From Chara braunii (lineage: Eukaryota; Streptophyta; Charophyceae; Charales; Characeae), in the NCBI GenBank assembly GCA_003427395.1, contig BFEA01000716.1, positions 579,826 to 604,505 on the forward strand: 24,680 nt of DNA, written 5' to 3'. This document shows, one piece after another, positions 17,451 through 24,680 of this stretch (positions are counted from its first letter, which is position 1; every line of letters starts with the position of its first letter). Made by a program: the position numbers and the translations under genes. The notes under the pieces were generated by a model, which worked only from the letters and a program-made list of their open reading frames with translations, did not search any database and was not told where the DNA came from.

Positions 17451-17645
17451 GGCACCGGGTGAACAGTCACATCCCAGACGCAAAAGTTGCATTCCATAAG
17501 CAAAAGTCACGCCTCATATTGAAAGGTCATATCTCACAGGCAAAGGACACTTCTCCAGACAAAAGTCGTGTCCCAGAGGCAAGAGTCACATCCCACAGTC
17601 AAAAGTCATGTCCGACAGGCGAAGGGTCGTGACTCACAGACCCAA
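17451..17645 (+). repeat. 20-base tandem array, about nine copies
   Basis: Successive units resemble GTCACATCCCACAGGCAAAA, with 19-22 base spacing and several substitutions each. It lies just downstream, on the minus strand, of LTR C and may belong to the leader of that element. An open frame through it reflects the repeat. Confidence 0.7.
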
Positions 17646-17745
17646 GCAGCAGCACACCAATGACAATCCGGGAAAGTACCAGGCCTCAGCATTCTGAAAC
17701 AAACAGGTCGCGGGCATGTGGTACCGGGACCAAGTCAAACCAAAG

Positions 17746-18600
17746 TGCATTCAGAATCGTTTTGATTTCACGTCCAACATGCATACATGCAGATGCCAAT
17801 GGCAAAACAACTTCCTCAAAGCAGAATCAGCAACAAGCTTGAGATGGCGCAGTGCGCCCACACAGAAAACTCAGGGATATGGCCTTCGCCCAGGAACCCG
17901 GCTCAAGACAACTTGTCACATCTTGCGGCTGTGGCGTCTGAGCGCCAGTCTGAAATTCCCACCCGGACACTGTATCCACCATCAGACACACTCACACGCA
18001 CATACGCACACAACACTTGGATCTACCCTGAATGTCTGCACTCACACACACTATCTTCTATCTTCTATCTTCTACACACGGGCGGCTATGGCCGCCGTTG
18101 TCTTCCTCCTCTTCGCGGCTATAGCCGCTTGCCCTCTTCAACCCGGGCTCTCCTGCTGACCACCTGTGACTCAACGCATAAGTCACTCAAGCAGCGCTTC
18201 CGCGTTGTTTGTCTCAGAATGAGTCCATGATTGATCGCTGCCTCTTTATTTATACTGTTTCGTTTGGTGGTCGGGGCCTGCCCGGTGTCCCAGGCCCTCA
18301 AGATGTGCAGTCCCACTCTGGTACTTGCTGCAAAACGGACTGGACTGGGACTGCCTTTTCATGTGCCCCTTCGGGGTTGACTTGGGACTCTTGACCTTTC
18401 AGAGATTTGACGGGCCGCCTTTGCAGACTTCGAGTGGTCAAGTTGACTCTTTGAGACCTAGCCTAGCCACGACCTACTGACCTTTCAGAGGGCATATGGC
18501 AGTTGACCTTTCGAAAGGTCAACTGTGAACTTGCCTTTTCGGGACACCTACAGACGACCTTAAGACTTCTAAACAATAGACCTACGGATCAAATCCACAT
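17746..18600 (-). repeat. LTR C, relative of LTR B
   Basis: On the minus strand it has a TATA segment AGTATAAATAAAGAGGCAGC near 18260, then GGAAGCGCTGC, then GGATATGGCC-type blocks. It ends ATTCTGAATGCA at 17746, all in the order seen in LTR B. After the end the minus strand reads CTTTGGTTTGACTTGG, not a clear initiator-Met site. The upstream (U3) limit is uncertain. Confidence 0.55.
18500..18525. repeat. 26-base perfect palindrome
   Basis: Centred on TTCGAA, with arms CAGTTGACCTTTC. It contains TTGACC in both directions, in a stretch where GACCTTTCAGAG also recurs (18393-18405, 18479-18490), probably in LTR C U3. Confidence 0.9.
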
Positions 18601-19240
18601 GACCCGGTCAGCGACCAGCAGGGTGTCGGGGTTTGCGTCGCCTGTCACTCGAACGAGAGTTGGAAGAAGCGAAGGAGAAGAATGAAAGATAAAGTAAAAT
18701 GCTCCAAAACTGTTCAAGTTTGTAGGTCTGAGACCGGGCTCAGAGCCTATGCAAGCGTTTCCCTGGTGGATCTTGAGTTTGAAGAGATGAATTCGGAATC
18801 TGGCTAATATAGAGATCGACAGGGGAAATAGTACAGTCAGGGGGATGGTGTAACAGCGGCTTTTCACAGCACAACACAAAACAGCAACTGAACCTCGGTA
18901 CAAGTTCCTCAGATAATTAAAGAACAACTCACTGCATTTTCAGGTGTTTACCCACCGCTGCGCTTCAAGCCTTTATGCTCAAGTCTTGCTCCTCCGAAAA
19001 CCATGACAGAGAAGCTGTCAAATCATTTTGAATTCCCCCCCTTGAGCAGGAGAGATCTGATCCGGGTTTCAGCCCTTTCACCAGGGGTTTACCTCTTCTG
19101 CCACTGTGGATATCATGTACGGGCTCGCTGACGGAACCTGATTGGCATCTGATGTTTCACCCGTTAATTGAGGTTAATCCGTGGTGGAGAGACGTCAAAG
19201 CTATAGGTCGATTCTCAGTGATCAGTCGCAGACAGCCCGG
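18601..19240. other. No gene seen
   Basis: Mixed-composition DNA without recognisable exons, RNA genes or repeats. Confidence 0.5.
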
Positions 19241-21090
19241 AGATGTATTTTCGAAGAGTGAACAAATAAACCCTCACGTTCTCTCGCCCACGCTTCGTTA
19301 ACTTTTCACTCCTTGACTCCCTTATTTCGTTTCCCTTCATCTGTCTCACAACGATACATCGTTTCCCTGTTCGAGCAGATGCATCAGTAGTCCATTCACA
19401 CTGGCTCATCTACAGATGTACCGCACATCAGAGGGGTTTGACTCATCGATTCAAATAGCAGGTGTTGACTCCCTCGCTCGCTGCTAAGCAGTCGTATTAT
19501 TTTGGAGTCCTCCCCTTCTCTCACTTCCCTTCTATAGTTCTCTCCTTTTCTCGCACTCCTATCGGTTGACCCGCGCACTCCCCTTTTTCTCTGCTTGCAC
19601 TTTCCCCCTCTTTCTGCTTTTGTCTCTCTTTTTCTCTTTCTGCACATATTTAAACTTATAATGTTTGAATTTGAAATTCTTCCAGGCAAGCTCGTTGTCA
19701 AAAGTTTGACGGCCCCTCAGAGCGTATAGGCACATATGAATATTTGAGCGTCATGTGACTTCGGCTCCAACTTTTCTATTTACTCATTCTGCTGAGCAGC
19801 AAGCCACATTGCCCACCCATGAATGTACTTGAGCATGGTTTCCCGGAGAACAGTTGCCAATGGGGCTGAGGTGAGACTGCGCGGCGATCGCCTCAGCGCT
19901 GAGCCCGACAGTCAATCAAGGCTTATTTGATCTCGCTCGAGCCTGCTCTCTCTCGCTCTCAGTCGGTCTTGCGTTGCAAACAGACCCACGCACACATTTA
20001 CTCCCTCATCAAGAGGAGCGGCCCATCCGGGCAGCTCTCAAGCTCGGTTCAACCACAGCCCGTGCCCGCTCATATACTCGCCAAGACAAGTAAGGTGAAC
20101 TGTGGTCTTCTGGTCTGCCGCTCTGTTATTCAATTTGTTGACGCGAATCACACTCTTTCTCTCATTCTACTTTCCTCTCTTCTTTTCTCACGCCATTGTT
20201 ATTCGCTCTTTCACTCGCCCCTTCACCATCATGCGAGTTTGACTCGTCATACCAACCGGGCATTAGTTGCAAGTTTGAGTGTACCCGGACGTAAGTAGAG
20301 TCGGGTGTGTATGACTTACTTGATTACCCTCTCTAATGCGAGCTCATCCTGAAAGCTAGCCGCATGCTTAGGCGATCTGGCATCGTCAGACATAACTCAC
20401 GATTAAGCACTCATCCTTTTGCCTCCCTGGCACACCCACACAGAGGCTTATCAGTGGGTCCAATTTAGCCCTCTTTGGAAATCGTAAATAGGTTCGGGCA
20501 TGAGACCAGAAGCATTAATTTGATTGATGTAGAGACAGGCTTCCTTTCATGCACGCTCTCGTTTCCACGCCCCTTTCTTCTCTCTCTCTCAGTTATATAC
20601 TCACGCACACTCCCACTCACAGGCGCAAACACTCTTCCCAATGGTGTACTGCCTGCTAACTCACTACCGCTCTCATGCATGCTTTCTCACCCTCCCGGTG
20701 CTTTTTCACAGACACGCGACTGCTCTTTATGTCACCATCGCAGTCGTAAAAAGCTTCTGGGCACTAGCACAGTCAGGGGCGGCCAGTTAAAAGCAGACGA
20801 ACAAATAAATAAATAATTCGATGGCTCTCCTCCTCACTGCACCACACTTGTCTACTCACCCACTCACTCTCTCTCACTTCATCGGCCAGGCGTGTAGGTT
20901 CACTGGCGCATATGTTCTGACATACCTGGTCACTTAAGTAATCTCAGAATCAAGGGCACGGATTTTCCTACTTTTCAAAACCAGCCGCTCAACCTCAGCT
21001 GATCAGGGAAACGTTTGACAGCTGCTCGCGTCAACCCTCACCCCGTCTCAAGGTCTATCCGTTTGTCTAGCTATCATCTTCGATTACCGC
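19241..21090. other. Pyrimidine-rich non-coding stretch
   Basis: Repeated CTCTC, CACTC and TTTCTC-rich segments on the plus strand (for example 19500-19640, 20150-20220, 20550-20700, 20820-20880) separated by ordinary sequence. Open frames here are low in complexity and show no domain. It could be an old degenerate repeat. Confidence 0.5.
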
Positions 21091-21815
21091 TGGTTGCTCT
21101 CTCCTCATAGTATTTGCCGTTGGCCCCGCAGTCTGAAGGCTTGCGCTCGAGCATATATCCGGTGTGCAGAGTACACAGGGTGCCTTTCTTGCTGCGTTCT
21201 CCACGCACACTTTCCCCGCCGTCGTGTCAAAGTCTCCTCCTCAGTCCATCGACTGTCCCCCCCCCCCGAACCTTAGCACGGAGACGGTCGCTCTTATCCA
21301 CGAACGAGGCCTTTCGACTCCGACCGATGCGCTCACGCACTGTGTACGCCAGGGGCGCCTCCCTGGGTGCTCCACATCGGAGTCTTCCCCTACAGCCTAG
21401 TTCAGGGTGCTCTTGTTGAGGCGAGCGATTAGCGGTGTACGTCGTGTTCAGTTTCTGTTCCCCCCCAATAATCCGCCCTGTTCGTCCCACATGAAGAACG
21501 TTGGCGGCGTTGGTTGACCCAGCCCGCCCCCTGCTCATTTGCACACGCGTTCAGATGTGGTGTACGCCGGGCACACATCTCCCCATAGATCAGGCAAGAG
21601 GGCTGCCTACATCTCGCCCCCCCCCAAGGAAACTTTCCCCTTCATCGTCTTGGTCGGGGAGCCATCCCTTGCCTCCACGAAGCGGGCCTCCCTGCTCTGT
21701 CTGAAGCTCTTGCGCACAGGGTACACCGAGCGCGCCAGCCTGCACGCCCCTTCCGAATCCCCTCTGCTCACTTGGCACCCAGTGCTGAATCAAGGCAAGG
21801 AGTTACCAGTAGTAG
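21091..21815. other. GC-rich stretch with C-runs, no recognised gene
   Basis: Contains C homopolymer runs (21250-21268, 21460-21468, 21615-21625) and recurring GTACRCC-type words (21340, 21557, 21719). A long plus-strand frame (21539-22216) runs into a repeat tract and has no known motif. Confidence 0.4.
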
Positions 21816-22340
21816 AGCAAGTTGCCCCAGTCACACCCAGGATTGTACCATGGACTATCAACATCTCACAACCGTACCTGTACCATTTCCGAACCAGTAA
21901 CCACCGAAATAGTAGTGTCGAATTTGCGATAGACTGTGTCAAAACAATTCCATCAAAATGGAGTAAGTCACAGCAGTCCCAGACCCGTTGCCATATCAAA
22001 CTGGTCAAGTGCCCCAGGCCAGTTTTCCACACCAAAGCAATAGTACCGCATTGCTGCACGCCACTCAAATGCCGAACCAGTGACCTCACCAATGTAGTAG
22101 TGACGCGTCGCAGCAAACAGCCCCAAAGTCGAACCAATGGCCGTGGCAAAATAATAGCACCGAACTGTCGTGAGTTTACCAATGCCGGTCCAGTGACCGT
22201 ATTGGTCCAGAAATAATTGTACCAAACCGCAGAGTTGTACCTATGTCGTACCAGGGATCGTACCAGGAATAATTGCGTCGAACTGCAGTAGCCTGTACCG
22301 TTGCTGGTCAAGTACGCGTAGTAGTCAGGCTACCGCTGGA
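21816..22340 (+). repeat. Degenerate ACCAGT/GTACCG repeat tract
   Basis: Words such as GAACCAGT, AATAGTACCG and ACCAATG recur every 40-70 bases over about 500 bases. It reads as an old, strongly diverged tandem repeat. Confidence 0.45.
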
Positions 22341-22429
22341 CCGTTGTCATGTAGTAATCCGTAGTGAGTACTCAGTCTCACACGCCACTCAATCACCCGC
22401 ACGCACACTAATATAGGAGGGTTATAACA

Positions 22430-22585
22430 AAGGTAACAAATAGGGAAAATCAGGTTAAATTTAGCAGGGGATAATAAATAGACAAAATCAGTTTGAATCA
22501 GCGAGGAATAATAATTAGGTAAAATCTGGTTAAGATCATCGAGAGCAGAATTGGATAAAATTGTTTAATAATAAATTAATCATTT
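22430..22585 (+). repeat. About 40-base AT-rich tandem repeat, four copies
   Basis: Units contain AAAATCAGGTTAA-like cores at about 22444, 22481, 22519 and 22555, each followed by a GA-rich part and AATAAT. Confidence 0.6.
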
Positions 22586-22689
22586 GTTCCCTTCCCTTTT
22601 TATCAGTTTTAAGTTTATCACTCATATTTATTTTCAGCATTAAATTATATTAAATTTAAGGCCCCAGTTGCTGATCACTTGGTCATCAT

Positions 22690-23712
22690 AAGAAGACAGC
22701 GCGTGGGCTCACGGGCATACCCTCGCTCCACGGCCACTCAATTCGAAAACAGCCTCAGAACAGTAGAGCCGTAGAAGCGGTTGCCCAATTGCCAAAATCT
22801 AAGGGTTAGTATTAGTGGTTGATGAAGGGGAATTCAGAGTTCATCTCAGGACCCTTAATTTTCCCCGACGGTTCTAACAAAAATCCCCAAAGAATCTTAG
22901 CTGGCGTTCAGTTGAAAGCCAAATTCCTTTTATTTCGAGTGGCCAACCGGTTTGCGGCCGCCCAACACCGGGCTTCACACACAAGTCATTTATACACGGG
23001 TTTTGGGACAGGTCGTGGGTTCAAGGCATACGGGGTCAACGAACAACACAAACGTATTGTACACTCGGTCGGGGAAAGTTTAGGGATCAAGCCCCGGTAT
23101 CTGCAATTGTTGCACGAAGTGGACGAAACCCTTTCAAAAGGAAGCAGAGGTTGGACGAGTTCAGGCTCAGTTCAAGTCAATATAAGGACTGGCCAGCCAC
23201 ATTTCAAGGGGATTGCTCATTCGTGAGAAGTGTGGAAGTATTGTTGAAGCACTTGTGCGCTATCTGCGAGTGGCATGCGTGAGAGCCCTGCTGGGCAGCG
23301 TTGTGCTGAGAGGGAAGGCGGTCATAGTTGCATAGCTAGTAGTAGGAGATAGAGATGAGTAGTCGCGGATGTATTCAGAGTCAAGATTTTCAAGTAGAGA
23401 GAGTGAGAGGGAGAGAAAGAGAGGGAGCGCATGCATGAAGAAGACAGAAAGAGAGAAGGAGAGAGGGAGGTAGAGAGAGACAGAGAGAAGAGAGTCACCT
23501 ACCTTATATGAGGATGCTGGAATTGGGTTGTCGAACTTTGCATTGATGGGCGCTTGGTGATTGGAACTCTGAAACTGTCCAATATGATAATTTGTTGGAA
23601 TTTCTGAGTTGCGCTTATCTGAAGTTTGCATCTTTAGTCTCCAGTGTGGATTCGTACGATCGCTCATTGTATGTGTATGTGCTCAAAGTGTCGAGCAGTG
23701 AGGCTCAATGCA
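22690..23712 (+). repeat. LTR D, relative of LTR A; start uncertain
   Basis: The TATA segment at 23180-23200 (ATATAAGGACTGGCCAGCC) closely matches LTR A on the minus strand near 6500. The LTR ends CAATGCA at about 23712, right before a primer site. A GA microsatellite lies inside at about 23396-23490. The left limit is not defined by a visible TG plus polypurine tract, so the start given is a rough bound. The plus-strand frame at 22819-23226 lies inside it and shows no domain. Confidence 0.5.
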
Positions 23713-23714
23713 AT

Positions 23715-23725
23715 TGGTATCAGAG
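23715..23725 (+). other. Primer binding site, initiator-Met tRNA type
   Basis: TGGTATCAGAG matches the usual initiator-Met primer site over 11 bases, two bases after a TGCA LTR end. The following GTAACTCGCTGC resembles the sequence following the other primer site on the minus strand (GCACTCGCTGG). Confidence 0.75.
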
Positions 23726-24410
23726 TTTGTAACTCGCTGCATCCGTTGTTGAGGGCCGCTAGCAGGATTAAGGTCGGCGAGAGGAGATTGGGAGTTTAAC
23801 ATGGGGGCTGAAGGCCGAAGAAAAAGTAGCCAAGTTGGGGGATGATGAGTATGTACCTGCATGCGGGGAGTGTCGAGGAGCTTTATCAAAGGAATGTTCA
23901 CAAGCGAAGTGCATCGCCCCTAAGCCCTCCATTTGCTTTAATGAACGAATGAGTATCATGGTACCTTCCCACATCTTGGTGTCGTTGCTGTCGGACAAGA
24001 ACACTTGGTGACATATTTGATTTTGTTTGAGTGAGCATCTGGTCGAACACGTGTATGAAGTAGGTTGTGTCTAGGATAGAAGCTCGACAGCTGGATGTAT
24101 CACCCGAAAAGTAGAAAGCATAGGCATGAGAGATGAGCGCTCATAAAACAACATTTCTAGCCCTAAGACTGGTACTGACTGGCATGCGACCGAATGGGAG
24201 CTGACGTAGTGAAGAGTTGTAAGTCTTGAGAGCAAACCTTCATATCGTGGTGTGCACAACGTCTTGTCTGTGTCATTAAAGAGTTTCTGAGGTCCGTGTT
24301 GGCTGACCTTAAACTGTTGGTTGTCCACCAACCTGACACGGTAGCTATAGTGACACTGTGGGCGAGGAAGAACTCAGGTCCGACTCCAATCTAGATTAGA
24401 TAGATTAAAC
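23726..24410 (+). other. Probable leader of the LTR D element, no gag seen
   Basis: The related element has a leader of about 860 bases before gag, so gag of this one would begin near or beyond the window end. An ATG at about 23801 opens a frame of only about 14 codons. No coding domain is visible. Confidence 0.4.
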
Positions 24411-24624
24411 CATCAGTACCTCGCTCAGCTATCGGTCGTGGGCACTCCCGTATACGCGCCGCAGCCCTAGGGGGGTCGGCCAAGGGAACGCCCGGTCGTT
24501 GCGCGAAGGCCGGGCTCCGCTTTCCTAGGAACGACACACTTAGAAAAAACAAAAAAAAAAAAGGGAAAAAAAACAAATACACAAACGAAAAAAAAAACGA
24601 ACGGACAAAAAGTTGAAGTCGCGC

Positions 24625-24664
<40 letters not shown>

Positions 24665-24680
24665 CGGCGAGTTCGCCGCG
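24411..24680. repeat. GC-rich segment, A-rich tracts and (GA)n repeat
   Basis: 24430-24530 is GC-rich, followed by A-rich runs (24544-24592) and a GA microsatellite at 24627-24661. No gene is identified. Confidence 0.6.

Noticed and set aside
17451-17645. CRISPR array
   Set aside because: The 20-base units are contiguous, diverged and have no spacers; the DNA is eukaryotic.
21539-22216. Plus-strand 225-codon reading frame as a gene
   Set aside because: Its second half is a degenerate repeat, and no motif or supporting codon pattern is seen.
22819-23226. Plus-strand 135-codon reading frame as a gene
   Set aside because: It lies in the presumed LTR D upstream of and across its TATA region, and has no recognisable domain.
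24430-24530. Ribosomal RNA or spacer DNA
   Set aside because: GC-rich, but no conserved rRNA segment could be recognised.
8065-24680. One large DNA transposon (Maverick-like) filling the rest of the window
   Set aside because: None of the polymerase, integrase, ATPase or protease genes of such elements is visible, and the other terminus is not found on this side.

Overview
The window looks like repeat-dense nuclear DNA from the plant (streptophyte) lineage, taken from a draft assembly. Four things point there. One short exon on the minus strand resembles the plant sterol enzyme cycloeucalenol cycloisomerase. There are short blocks of plant-type telomere-like CCCTAAA sequence. The main element is a Ty3/gypsy chromovirus with an initiator-Met primer site. 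Type III hammerhead ribozymes are present. A repeat-rich charophyte such as Chara would fit, but that is a guess. No intact multi-exon gene is visible.

Layout. 244-8064 is a decayed Ty3/gypsy retrotransposon on the minus strand. It is circularly permuted: integrase is cut in two, its N-terminal half ends at the left edge, its catalytic and chromodomain half lies at the right edge, and a single LTR with primer site sits between them and upstream of gag. Each part occurs once, and both ends stop at the same 8-bp word. 8512-8595 is the sterol-enzyme exon. 9080-13355 holds several copies of a hammerhead-ribozyme repeat, a probable solo LTR (about 9875-10728), a non-autonomous hAT transposon (10936-12122, with an 8-bp target duplication) placed in the centre of a palindrome, and telomere-like sequence. 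13356-14185 is an 830-base assembly gap.

15064-16079 is a broken minus-strand gene with four RING-like zinc modules arranged as two pairs. It ends close to a complete Nextera mate-pair junction adapter (16137-16174). This is an assembly artefact, so continuity across 16.1 kb should not be trusted. Further right are telomere-like sequence, a SINE-like unit, microsatellites, a 20-bp tandem array, two more LTR-like segments (about 17746-18600 minus; ending near 23712 plus, with a primer site at 23715) and long pyrimidine-rich stretches with no recognisable gene.

Most of the window is therefore layered mobile DNA around at least one host gene. The most interesting signals are the permuted retroelement with its paired direct and inverted repeats, the type III hammerheads, the paired-RING gene and the hAT element in a palindrome. 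All were read by eye, so alignment and structure checks are listed with each.
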